The notes below the pieces were generated by a model. It was not told where the DNA came from, did no database searches, and worked only from the letters and a program-made list of their open reading frames with translations. From Takifugu bimaculatus (taxonomy: Eukaryota; Chordata; Actinopteri; Tetraodontiformes; Tetraodontidae), in the NCBI GenBank assembly GCA_004026145.2, contig CP034996.1, positions 4,193,081-4,257,080 on the forward strand: 64,000 nt of DNA, in the 5' to 3' direction. Both the position numbers and the translations under genes were made by a program. Of this stretch, positions 35,231-47,300 are shown in pieces; position 1 is the first letter of the stretch; the number at the start of each line of letters is the position of its first letter.

Positions 35231-35404
35231 CTGAGAGTCTCCAGCTCACAGAGAGGATCCTTGAGAAAACCACAGAGCAGCTTCACTGCTGGATCCTTCA
35301 GCTTGTTCCCACTCAGGTCCAGAACCCTCAGATGGGAGGGACTGGACCTCAGCGCCGAGGCCAGAGAGTCACAGCTGGTCTCTGATAAACTGCAGTGTGA
35401 CAGC
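35231..35404 (-). CDS. NLR-B LRR exon
   Basis: 174 bp, open, donor GTCAGT and acceptor TTTTCCAG. The LRR begins after SHLRVLDLSGNKL. Confidence 0.85.
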
Positions 35405-35514
35405 CTGGAAAAGGAATAAATGGGGCAAATAAAAACACATTTCTAAATCTGAAAATGAAGAGAAAAGCAGAAAATGTAAAGAAATTTAGAAAAGACCAAC
35501 AGAGGCCTCCTGAC

Positions 35515-35691
35515 CTGAGCGTCTCCAGTCTGCAGTTTGGATGCATCATTGCAGAAGACAGTAACTTTACGTCGGCATCTGTCAGGTTTTGGTTCCTGCT
35601 TAAGCTCAGCTCCCGTAGATGAGAAGGGTTTGACGTCATTGCTGAGGCCACAACTTCCCAATGACTCTTTGAAAGAAAAGGACCAGGCAGT
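35515..35691 (-). CDS. NLR-B first LRR exon
   Basis: 177 bp; one codon longer than the other LRR exons because of the NQNLTDADVKLL repeat. Open; acceptor CAACAG, donor GTCAGG. Confidence 0.82.
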
Positions 35692-36617
35692 CTGTTGTGT
35701 ATGAAACAAAAATAGTGAGTCAAACTTTGGGATTTCTAATCAACTTATCTGAGAATCTACCTCAACACAAATGTAGCTCATTTCCTGGAAAAGCTAAATT
35801 CAACACCGTAGAGCAACAGTTTGAACGACCATCAGATCTGAAATGCAACTGAATTATTCTCAACATTTGTCTTATTCTAGAACAGCTCATAATTAGTCAA
35901 TATTTAAAATGATTATAGCAAATGGTTTAAAGAAACGTGCATCTTTTTATCTGTCTATCGGCTCTTTGGATATTTTGCATTTCATCCAATTTGTACGATG
36001 GTGCGTCAAGTCTTAATTCAGCGATCCGATCGATGACATCAGAGTCTCTGGTTGCATCGATTGCCCTCAGCTTCTGTTATATCTGCCTGTTTCCCTTCAA
36101 ATCATTTTCACTGCACCTTTTGTTGCTAGTGATGAAGTTGCCACCTAACGGGTGTGGAAAGGCTCAAACAACTTTGTGGGTCACATAAAGGCTCCAAACG
36201 GAACCGCCACAAAGACCTAAAACACCCATTTAAACCAACGAGGCCGGCTGTTTTTACGTTGAACAAATGAAGCAAAATAGTCACGTGTCATTAGTTAAAA
36301 TGGGTTTTTCTGTCGTTAGAATACGATGTACACAAACAAACAAAAGTTATTAATGACATGACAGTAATTTCATGATAGTAAGTTAACTTGTGGCTCCTAT
36401 TATTCCTGCCTTATGTTGGTTTGTCTGGATTGACCTTTGAACTTATATCCAGCCAGTGTTGAACATATCTGCATGAATTGTTGTTGTTTTTAATTTATGG
36501 ATGCTGCAATGGAGATAAAGAATTGAAGGAATGACCACTGGAGGGGGTATTGCTACCTGACATGATCCACTCGCTTGATTTAAACGCCGATGTCCGGCCC
36601 CAAAAATCTTTACTTAC

Positions 36618-38440
36618 ACGACCTTCCTGCAGTTCCTCACAGCTGGAATCAGGCGACGTCGTCCCTCATCTGAGGTTTTGTACTGCTGCAGGTTCAGCTC
36701 ATCCAGAACCTCCTCTGACATCTGCAGCAGGTAGGCCAGAGCTGAACAGTGGATCTCTGACAGTTCCCTCTCTGATTTCTTCTCTGACTTCAGGAACTCT
36801 TGGATCTCCTGATGGACTGACTGATCCTTCATCTCCATCAGACAGTGGAAGATGTTGATGCTTCTGTCTGGGGAGATTTCATCACTGTTCTCCTCCTTCA
36901 GGTTGTTGAGGACCCTCTGGATGGTTTCTGGGTGGCTTTTCCTCTGATCCAACAGTCCCACCCAAGATCTTCTGATTGGACTCCAGAGAGAGACCATGAA
37001 GGAAGCGAACAAACAAGTCCAGGTGGCCATTTTCACTTTCAAGAGATTTCATTAGTGCTCTCCCGAGGAAGCCATCAAGAAATGTGACTGGTTTGTAATT
37101 AAACAACCCAGCAAACCCGGAAAAGCGGATTGGTTCAGAATATTCTAGGAACTGATTTATAACCGCTGTGTCTTTCCTGGTGTAACGGTGGAACATGTAG
37201 GCGGCAGCCAGAAACTCCTGAATGCTCAGATGAACAAAGCAGTAGACTGATTTCTGGAAGATCACACTCTCTCTCTTGAAGATCTCTGTACAAACTCCTG
37301 AGTACACCGACACCTCGGAGACGTCCAGTCCACATCGCTCCAGGTCTTCTGAGTAGAACATGATGTTTCCTTTCTCCAGATGTTCAAACGCCAGCCGACC
37401 CAACTTCAGAAGGACTTCTTTATCATCCTCAGTCAGCTCCTCTGGTCCCTGCTTTCCTCCATACTTCTGCTTCTTCCTCTTTATCTGAACCCTCAGGAAG
37501 TGTGAGTAGAGGTCAGTCAGGGTTTTGGGCAGCTCTCCTCTCTGGTCTCTGGTCATCATGTCCTCCAGAACTATAGCAGTGATCCAGCAGAAAACTGGGA
37601 TCAGACACATGATGTGGAGGCTCCTGGAGGCCTTGATGTGTGAGATGATTCTCTTGGACAGATCTTCATCACTGAACCTCCTCCTGAAGTACTCCTCCTT
37701 CTGGGAGTCAGTGAAGCCTCGTACTTCTGTGATCCTGTCAACACACGAGGGAGGAATCTGATGGGCTGCTGCAGGTCTGGAGGTGATCCAGATGAGAGCT
37801 GAGGGAAGCAGGTTCCCCTGGATGAGGTTCACCAGGAGCACGCCAACGGACGATACTTGTGTGACATCAGAGATGAGCTGATGCTTGTTGAAACCCAGTG
37901 AAAATCTGCTTTCATCCAGGCCATCAAAGATGAACAGAAGTTTCCAGACAGTCAGATCTTCTGCTCTGATCTTCTGTAATGTTGGATGGAAAACATGAAG
38001 CAGTGAGAGAAGACTGTGCTGCTCATCTCTGATCAAGTTCAGCTCCCTCCATGAGAGCGGAAGCACCAGACTGATGTCTTGGTTCTCCAAACCTTCTGCC
38101 CAGTCCAGACTGAACTTCTGCACTGAGAAGGTTTTTCCAACGCCGGCGACACCGTTGGTCAGAACCACTCTGATGTGTCTCTGTTGCTCAGATAAGACTT
38201 TGAAGATGTCCTGGCACTTGATTGGAGTGTCCTGGATGTTCTTCTTGGAGGTTCTCTCAAGCTGTCTCACCTCATGTTGTGTGTCCACCTCCTCACTTTG
38301 TCCCTCAGTGATGTAGAGCTCAGTGTAGATCTTGTTCAGCAGGGTTCCACTTCCTGCTTCATGAGTTCCTTCAGTCACATGTTCACATCTTCTCTTCAGA
38401 CTCATCTTATGACCTTCTATCACCTCCTGCAGATCACTTC
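36618..38440 (-). pseudogene. NLR-B FISNA-NACHT exon with 1-bp insertion
   Basis: 1823 bp. Walker A GVAGVGKT, Walker B FIFDGLDESR, TSRP and FVHLSIQEFLAA are as in NLR-A. The length exceeds NLR-A by 46 bp: a 42-bp in-frame segment (IRFSGFAGLFNYK region, near 37090-37130), one extra codon near 36870, and one frameshifting C at 36957-36959. The donor is GTAAGT at 36617. Confidence 0.87.
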
Positions 38441-38540
38441 CTGAACATAAGTAAACCAATGATTTCCATCTATAATAAATCATCAACACAACTACAAATT
38501 CATGACATCACAAATGAAATCTCATATTGAACAGTTTTAC

Positions 38541-38701
38541 TTTGTTTGGGCTTCATTTCAGCATCTCCAGATCTGCTTCCAGGTTGTGAACAAGAGGACT
38601 CTCCTGGTGGAGCTGACTGGTCCCAGTTTGATAGGATGTGCTCCCCCCTCTCACTATGAAACACATCTCTATTAGTCCTTTGATTTATAGGATGAAAGAA
38701 C
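38541..38701 (-). CDS. NLR-B exon 2 (linker)
   Basis: 161 bp, open, nearly identical to 9946-10106, with the PPGESSCSQPGSRSGDAEM linker. Confidence 0.75.
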
Positions 38702-38923
38702 CTGATCAAGACTCAATATTGTTCCAGCATTTATGTCTGAATTCATCTTTCAGTTTAAACCTGATTCTTGTTTCTAATCAACAATATTCACATTAAGTCT
38801 GTAACTATATGACTGTCTGAGGTTTAAGTGTTAAACATCTCCAATAATAAACTCACAACCTGCTGCTGTTAATGTGACTAACAGCTGCCACACAAACACA
38901 TCATCACGCTTTAGTTTTCTTAC

Positions 38924-39024
38924 ATTTCCTCTGAACTTCTGAAGTTTATTCCTTCATATTTGGAGTGGTCACTCTTCAGGGACACACAGCTGGGCACTGT
39001 GGACTCTGCTCTGTCCTCGTCCAT
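38924..39024 (-). CDS. NLR-B first coding exon
   Basis: The start codon is at 39024-39022, giving MDEDR then VPSCVSLKSDHSKYEGINF. It differs from NLR-A over most of its second half, while its first codons and its last six codons match. Donor GTAAGA. Confidence 0.75.
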
Positions 39025-39025
39025 C

Positions 39026-42000
39026 CTGAGGAAACATCAGAAATAGTGATGAGACTGTGATGAAGGTAAATAATCTGTAGAGGTTGGAGTTAAATAATCC
39101 CAATTCACTGCATTTTTATCAAACAGGAACATTTCTAATCCATTCTGGATAACAACTGAATCAATAAATCAATGATGTCTCTGTATCATTTTCATGTTTT
39201 CAGAGTTTAAGCTGCTTTTTTAACTGTTCCCTGCAGTGAGAAAAGAACTGGCACCTTTTCCAGCCCCTCATCCTGCAGCACTGAATGTGCTCTAAAGTTC
39301 TTTCCAGAGCAAACGTCTCTGCACTTGCAGCAACATGTTGTAGTCATGGATCCGTGAGGAGAACCGGATACAGGAAACGCCCCCACTTTGATCCCAAAAC
39401 CCAACTGGTGGCCAACGGTGGTCCGGCAACGACGGGGACGCTGGTCCATCGGCCCGACAACACTGGTTTTCCACAGGCCAACATGGTGAAAGGACTGTCT
39501 TCAGCTCAGCCAATAAATGATTCGGTGCTACATAAACATACTAGTCAGGACTTTTTAACTTCCCTCCTTTGTTCCCCTCTTCAATTATTTCTATGATCCA
39601 AGTCCTCAAAGATCACTGCTCTATTTAAAATAGATGAAAGAAATGACACCCACTCCTGCATTTCTTTCACAGTGGTTCCACAACATAGAACAATAAACCA
39701 CTGTGAGAAAACGTGCAACATGAACCCAAAATCCTGTTGGTGTCCTGTGATCCTGTGTGGATTTAGTTATTTATTTTATTTTTATTTTAGTTATTGTCTT
39801 AAATTGGCCCGGCTGAGAGATGCTAACTTGCACACGATTAGATGTTGTTTGACAGGTAATATCAAAATATCCAGCTGTGACCTGGACTGTTGAACAGCTC
39901 TAATAACTCTAAGAGCTTTTCACCTGTCACAAAAAAGTTTTAAAATGTTGTTAATACCTGTTAAGACTCTCTAACAACGTTAACAGCATAATACTCACTT
40001 TACACTCACCTTGTCGCTCTTCCTGCTTCGACTGAACAGAATACTTTCACTTTAACTTTTACAACCTAATCAGCAGCTTTATGGCGTATATATTACTACC
40101 ATTAAAGCATTCTGGGAGGGTTTAAAGTTCAAAGTTCTTTTAGGATCAGTAGCAAAGAGCAGAAAAATAAACTAAACTTCACTTAGAAAGACTATTCAAC
40201 TATAACTAAAGCCAGACTATAAGAATGTTAAATAAGACCTCTTCATTTATAATGTATAATGATGTTTTATGCTAAAACTAAATATGAAGTCTTGTTGAAT
40301 TTTCTTAAGCCAAGAATTCTTCAGCTCTATGAAGCTCTTCAATAGTAACAAAAATGTTTTCAAATCTTGATTTTTATCTCCAAACACAACTGTCAATTCT
40401 TTTCAATAATGCTCTTCGTTTACTCACCTTGTCGGTCTTCAGTCTTCCTGCTCAGTCTGAACAGAATACTTTTACCTTTCCTTTTTCCTCTGTTAATGAA
40501 CAACTTTATGGCTGTTGATTAATATTCCACTACTATAAAAGCATTCTGGGAGGGTTCAACATTAAAAGTTGTTTTGCTATTTTAATGCCCTAAATATGTT
40601 TTTGCATTTAAATGAAAACTGATTAACTTAGTTAAATAAATAAATAAGATTTATGATGCTTGACAGATTTAAAAGACTTGTAAAAGCAGCATATTTCTGC
40701 AGCCCTGGAGTCCAGGAGGAGCAGCAGAGGTCAGAATGTGTCGGAGCGCGTCACTATTGTCTGCAGTTCCACGCGTGTCCACCGGGTAGCGGTAAAGCAC
40801 TACATGATATTTCTCCTTTTTGGAACTTCTTCAGCTGCGTTGAGCTTTAAATCTTCACCTGTCGCTCCCTTTAAGCTCTAAACTTTGCGGTTCTGTGTGT
40901 AGTTTGTTGGTTTGAATATTTCTGATGAATTCTGATGACGATGAGTGAAACTGTCAATGGCCAATAGAAAGTTCGTCCATTGTTCTACTGCGTCACACAT
41001 TTTCATTATTTATTGTCATTTTTGGGTCTAAACTGGACCAGTTCTGTGAGCTGTTTTGCTTTTTCTGTGGACCAGATGTTCCAGGCAGGTTCCATCATCG
41101 GACACAGACGGAGACAGGTCACGTGACAACAGTCAGCCTTTAGTTCTTTATTACAGGAGGATCTGGTTTATATACAGACACGTATCTGCCAAATACTAAA
41201 AAGTCTATGAACCCAAAGTACTAAAAAGTCTACATTCACGCACACGCGTGTATTAAGTGTTTATACACACGTGTGCGCGTACGTGCCCACTGTATATTCA
41301 TCTAATAACTGTCAGTTTCTAAAACAGCAAAGTAGAGTCACTGAGGCACGGCTTCACCTCCTTTACACCGAGGTTTCCCTGAGCAGGTGTGATGAACTGT
41401 TGCAGGAGGAAAAGCATGGAACATGTTAATAACCGGACACAACAACACTCAGGTTTATTGTCTGACGGCATCAGTGTCTCTGGAGCATTGTGAAACCAGG
41501 AGCAGTGTAAATGGGGGGGGCAGTGAGTGGAAGCTGCATTCATCAAACACACAATAGTCAGAAGAGAAGAAGGAAGAACAGAAGCCCGTGTTCCTCAGTG
41601 TTGGTGTGGAGACGCCTGTTTGGAGGAGCAGGAAGCAGGCTGGACTCTTCCAGCTGGCTTTAATGCCACTTCTCTTCTGAGAACCTCCCAGCAGCTTTCT
41701 CTCCACCATCTTTTTACGCTGAAGGTTTTTGATCATTTCAGGTCAGATGTTCTTGGACTGAGGTTAAACATGTTTGTTCTTGTGCTCGGAGTGAACCGAT
41801 GATCCTCTAAAGTCAGGCATCCTAAAGGTGGATGTTTTCTGAGGCCTGGAGGCTTTAAAGTGGCGCTTTTACCCACTTGTCCTGGTTCTGTTGGAAACTT
41901 GATCCAAAAACCTTTTCTGGAGCTTCATGTTCTGCTTTTGTGAAGGAATGAAATGGTTTCATCAGCGCTGCCGGGGGCTGAGCAGGCTTCATAAATCTGA

Positions 42001-43000
42001 AGCTCTGAGATCCTTTAAAGATCTCCTGGAATCAGCAGATGGGGGTTTGATCCAAAACTGTAAGAATCAGTCAAGCTATCAAATCTTGACTCAGTCCAAG
42101 CGTGAACCAGTCCATCCAGAGCTGATTATGGCTCAGCCAGGAGGAAAGCACGGCCTGGGGGGGTTCATATGGAGCAGGCACACTCTGGCTCTATTGCTAC
42201 TGAAAACAGCCCTTCAGCACAGCAGCCTGGAATACAGTTCTGGAGAACACCTGTTCCCAACAGAACCTGTTTAAAACGGGACCAGTAAAGATGCCCGGCA
42301 TGACCACGACCACGGGGAGGGGGGGGGGGCAGAGACAGGCGGTAACGCCGCTGCCCACCGATTCACCTGGAAACAACAAAAACCCCAGCAGCTTGGACCC
42401 AATATAGCAGCGTGTTCCTCAGAAACGCTCCTCAAACTCTCCCCACAGCTTCATTGCTAAACAGGATTTGGGTTTTTTTGTCCGTGCTAAATGGAAAGTG
42501 TTTGTCCTTTGGTGGTCCAACAGGACCACGATTTGGATGGATGGATGATTTGATGTTATTGAGAATAAAAACAGCTGAAAATGGAAGCGGAGATGTTTCA
42601 GAGCACCAGAGTTCAGAAAGAGTTTCTAATCAAACACCGCCTGTTGGGAATGATGAATGGATGCATTTTTATTTAATTTAGACTAATTTAGACTAATTTT
42701 AACATCCTTTATGCCAGTTCCATAGAGCACACACACTAGCAAAGATGATATCCAAACAACAAATAAATGGAGTCAAAAGAAATCATTTAAAGCTCATATG
42801 TCAGAGTCAAGGTCGAGGGTTTTCTATGGCCCCCGGGATGATATTGATTTATTATTAGAACCGGCCCGCAGGCCGCAGATGTTTTACACAGGCCAATACT
42901 ACATTTCCCACAATGCAACGGTGACAGTCTGAGCGGGAGGTGGCTTCATTTCATTATTTATCAGTAGTCATTAGCATAACAGCAAAAGTTAACTTTCAGA
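39026..43000. other. NLR-B upstream region and spacer
   Basis: No gene recognised. 40483-40998 is a block with no match in unit A, which has about 140 unrelated bases there. It holds a short open frame at 40653-40850 of unknown meaning. A minus-strand AATAAA lies at 41147-41152, an 8-G run at 41513-41520 and a G tract near 42316-42330. Confidence 0.5.
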
Positions 43001-43533
43001 AACTCCCCTCGTTATATATGTCAACTCCCCTCGTTATATATGTCGACTCCCCTCGTTATAAATGTCAACTCCCCTCGTTATATGTGTCAACTCCCCTTGT
43101 TATATGTGTCAACTCCCCTCGTTATATATGTCAACTCCCCTCGTTATATATGTCGACTCCCCTCGTTATATGTGTCGACTCCCCTCGTTATATGTGTCGA
43201 CTCCCCTCGTTATATGTGTCGACTCCCCTCGTTATATATGTCAACTCCCCTCGTTATATGTGTCAACTCCCCTCGTTATATATGTCAACTCCCCTCGTTA
43301 TATATGTCAACTCCCCTCGTTATATATGTCAACTCCCCTCGTTATATGTGTCAACTCCCCTCGTTATATATGTCAACTCCCCTCGTTATATATGTCAACT
43401 CCCCTCGTTATATATGTCAACTCCCCTCGTTATATATGTCGACTCCCCTCGTTATATGTGTCGACTCCCCTCGTTATATGTGTCAACTCCCCTCGTTATA
43501 TATGTCGACTCCCCTCGTTATATATGTCAACTT
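43001..43533 (+). repeat. 22-bp minisatellite, about 24 units
   Basis: Same unit as 13888-15393, but about one third of the length and with few deletions. It is open in all three plus frames. Confidence 0.97.
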
Positions 43534-44163
43534 GCTCTTCATCTTCTCCACCATCATCTCCCTCTTTTAGTTGGCTGCACAGGTGAAGGTTACAGGTGTC
43601 TGACGAGCGCTCCTCTGGGGGGGCGTATAGCTCCCAGACCACGCCGTGCTATTAGCAGTATAATGCTAACGTGTCGTAAAAAGGGCTTAATAACAGGGCT
43701 GGGGGTAATTGAAGGACACACTGCCCGGCAGCACCAGGAAAAGCAAATGTCTGTACGATCTTCCCAGTCCTCAATATGGGTGCGAGCAGACTGCTGCTAG
43801 GCATTGTGGGTACTGGGCGAGAAGGCCAGGGGGTTAAAAGACGTGATTATCCTTATTAAGGTTGGACAGGGGCCAGAAACTTGAATTTCTGTGGCGAGAT
43901 GAAAGTGAGTCTGTTTTTCTATTTCCATCGTGAGGTGAGCTTTCTGGCCGGTTACTGTGAAAACTTGCACGCTCACATGCACGCTCACACGGAGCCACGC
44001 TGACACTCTCAACATCTGTTGGAGAGAGATCCATCCGTTTCCCGCTCCTCGGCCGTAACCTCTACTGACCTGTGGCAACATTTAAACCCACAGTTTAAAT
44101 ATTTACTCGGTAAATAAGTGACCCTGATTTGAAAGTTGCTGTGGAAATGTCACGTGTGCGCTT

Positions 44164-44179
44164 ACTGCCCCCTAGTGGC
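44164..44179 (-). promoter_or_regulatory. CTCF-like motif, unit B only
   Basis: On the minus strand GCCACTAGGGGGCAGT fits the vertebrate CTCF core consensus at every position. It lies in a stretch of about 33 bp missing from unit A, 130 bp upstream of the first rnf43-B exon. Motif match only; binding is not shown. Confidence 0.4.
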
Positions 44180-44232
44180 GGCCCGAGGAACTGAGCAGTA
44201 CCTTGGTATTTATATCTCAGAGTGAGACTTTA

Positions 44233-44233
<1 letters not shown>

Positions 44234-44297
<64 letters not shown>
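44234..44297 (+). repeat. (TG)32 microsatellite
   Basis: TG run directly upstream of the first rnf43-B exon. Confidence 0.97.
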
Positions 44298-44298
<1 letters not shown>

Positions 44299-44306
44299 TG
44301 GTTTAG

Positions 44307-47300
44307 GCTCGCATGGCTTTGGACAAAGGAGCCCAAGCTGTCATCTTCGACGTCAGCGATGATGCCGACGCTGCCGCTGAGGTGAGTGTGGAGGGTTGGC
44401 CGGAAGCACCTCTGGAGCAGAGCTCTGAACAGAAGCATCACATCCGTGTCTGTCTGTGGTCCTCCTCTTGGTTCCGACACCATCCACGTGGCCCAGCTGC
44501 AGGAGGCCGACTCCCTCCCCCGGCCCGTCGTGATGGTGGAGTCTGACGATGCGGAGGAGCTGATGGCTCTGGTCAACAAGAACGAGGAGGCCGTCGTTCG
44601 GATCGAGATCATGGTGAATCCACCACGATGGGTAATTAGAACCCAGCAAACGCGTCACCTGTGTGTTCCCATGCTGTGTATGGCCACTGTACTTCTCCAC
44701 TTGCCTTTGCAGCCGCACTACGACATGGGCATCGTCCTCACCATCGTCCTGGCCGTCCTCACCATTGTCCTCATCTTCGCTCTACGTTACAAGTGCAGGT
44801 CCAGCAGAACCTGGGTGAGTCCGAGTCACGTTCCTTTCCACCATCAGTCCACCCGGAGTTATTAGATGGATCCGGTCAAAGTGTTCTGCCCTGTGGGTTC
44901 AGGACTCGGTTCACCAACAGACCAGGCAGGCCATCAGCCGCCTGGAGACTAAGACCTACAACTCTCAGGGCTGCTCAGGCCCCCATCACCAGCGGGCCCC
45001 CTGGGGATCCGCCAGCAGCTCCAACTCAAGTCCGGTCTGCGCTATCTGCCTGGAGGAGTTCCAGGACGGCCAGGTGAGAGAGGTGATGCTACACTAAAGC
45101 CCCTGTAGATGCTCCTGTCTTCACCTCTCTCCTTGTTGTGCCAGCACTTGAGGATTATATCGTGCGCTCATGAGTTCCATAAAGACTGCGTGGACCCCTG
45201 GCTGCTGCAGCACCGCACCTGCCCCCTCTGCATGCACAACATCATGGGTGTGTTCCTTTGATTTCTAATTCATGTCTGCAGCTCTGCCGTTAGCTCCTGT
45301 AGCATTGGGTACATCTTGTCTGTGGTTGCCTCCCCCAGGGACCGAGCGGCAGGCCCAGAGGTTCAGACTGCAGCAGAGTTCCGAGCAAAGCCAGGGCTTT
45401 CTCCACCATCATCCTTACAGTGGCCCAAGGAACCATCACTTCCCTCAGCATGCTGTCCCCTTCTCTCTAAGGCCCCAGTATCCTTGTGGACCTTCTGGAC
45501 CCTATCCTGATCTGGGCCACTACAATGGCTCTTCTCCAAGGGATGACCAAACTCTTCAATTCCTGGCTAGCAGACCGTTCGGCTCTAGCTGTGGGTATCA
45601 CCGACCCGCAGAGGGTCCCGGGAGGCCCCAGATGTTTGGAGGTAACTGCAGGACCTCTTCCCACCACTACGCCCCACGTCGGTCCTGCCACACCTATCGA
45701 TCATCCTGTCCCGCCCAGCGCAGTGCGTCCAGCTCAAGGCTCTACCACGGACCTTCAGTGGGGCCCCAGCCCCGTAGGACGCTGGGCCATGGCCGACAGG
45801 GGGAGGGGAGCTGCTCAGGTGGCAGCTACCACACAGAACGCAGTGGGTACCTGGCTGATGGGCCAGCGAGTGACTCCAGCTCAGGGCCGTGTCACGGTTC
45901 CTCCAGTGACTCGGTTCTCAATTGTACTGACGTATCTCTGCAGGGGGTCTATGGTAGCTGGTCCACCTTCCGCAGCTCTTTGAGTAGTGATTATGATCCG
46001 TTTGTTTACTACGGGCCCGGTAACGGACATTCTGCCGCCCGCAGAAGTAGCTTGGACACATGTGCCCAGACCCGGCCCAGGTCTCTGGATTCTGTGGAGA
46101 ACAAAGCGGTCTGCCCTGAGGAGCAGCAGCCCCAGACTGTGTTCAACCACATTCACTACCACCGCCACAGACATCACCACTATGAGGAGGAGGAGCACAG
46201 CCAGAGTCCTGCGAGAGGTTCTGAGGAGGAGTTAGGAGCTACTGTGGCAGCTCCAGCTGCTCTCAGCTTAGACAAAGACTCCCCGGAACACAGTCCCTGC
46301 CTGTGTCCTAATCCAGACCCAACGGATCGACCAAGTCCTGGGACAGACTGTCAGGACCGTGATCCGAGCCGGCCGGCAGGACCTTCAGTTAAAGTGTCCC
46401 CCGTCCCTTTACAGATTCCACCCCACTGCTGCCACCGGGGCCACGGACACCCTCCCTCTGCTCGGACAGGGAGCTGTGTGGTGGACGGCCCTTCTGTCTG
46501 CTTCCACCAGGGACTGGACCTGCAGGAGGACCGCAGCATCCACATCCACTATGGTCAGAGTCCAGGTTTCTGCTGCCCCCAGCCGGAGCTGCACCGGGCC
46601 CTGCTGCCTGTCCCTCTTCTTCTGGACTCAGGAATGGAGGACTGCTCCTATTGTACCGGGGCCCATGTGGTGTGGCAAAAGCGGGTGCCCCAGGCCCACT
46701 CTGACCCCCAGCTCCTGGGGCCCGGGGGGCCCCGGGACAGGCCGGTGTGCATGTTCCACCCTGGTCACGCTGCTGACCGCAGCACAGACCTCTGTTTGTA
46801 CTGTCAAGCCTTACATCACAGTCAGGGTAAGGGTCCCTAGCAACAGGACGAAGGATTAGAATAATCATAGTAATGATAATAATTATGATAAAAACAACAA
46901 TAATGTGAATAAAAACACGAATATTGATCATAATAATAATAATTGTGATAATAACAACAACAATAATAACAGCAACAGTAATAATTATAATACGAATAAT
47001 AATAATTATGATCATAGTAACGATGATTGTTTTACTATTATTGTTATTATTGCAATTCTTATTATTAGCAGAACTATTATTACTATTATTGTTACTAGTA
47101 GTACTATTACTTTTTTAATAATAATAGTAATATTGATAATAATGATGATGATTATAATAGTAAAAACAACAATTAATAATAATCCCAATTATTATTATTA
47201 TTGTAATACTACTAAAAATAATAATAATTGCAATAACAATAATTGTTACTATTATAATACTACTAATAATAATAATGATGTTGATGATAATAGTATCATG

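Larger units (their letters stand above)
33859..39024 (-). pseudogene. NLR-B: NLRC3-like FISNA-NACHT-LRR gene, complete exon set with one frameshift
   Basis: Exons in transcript order: 39024-38924 (start), 38701-38541, 38440-36618 (FISNA-NACHT), LRR exons 35691-35515, 35404-35231, 35124-34951, 34744-34571, and terminal LRR 34039-33859 ending in TAG. Every LRR exon is open and in phase, giving five LRR units. One extra C at 36957-36959 (CAGTCCCACC versus CAGTCCACC in unit A) shifts the frame near the end of the NACHT exon, so translation would stop near 36882 before any LRR. If that base is an error, the gene encodes a complete receptor. The relation to NLR-A is close to identity outside exon 1. 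Confidence 0.78.
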
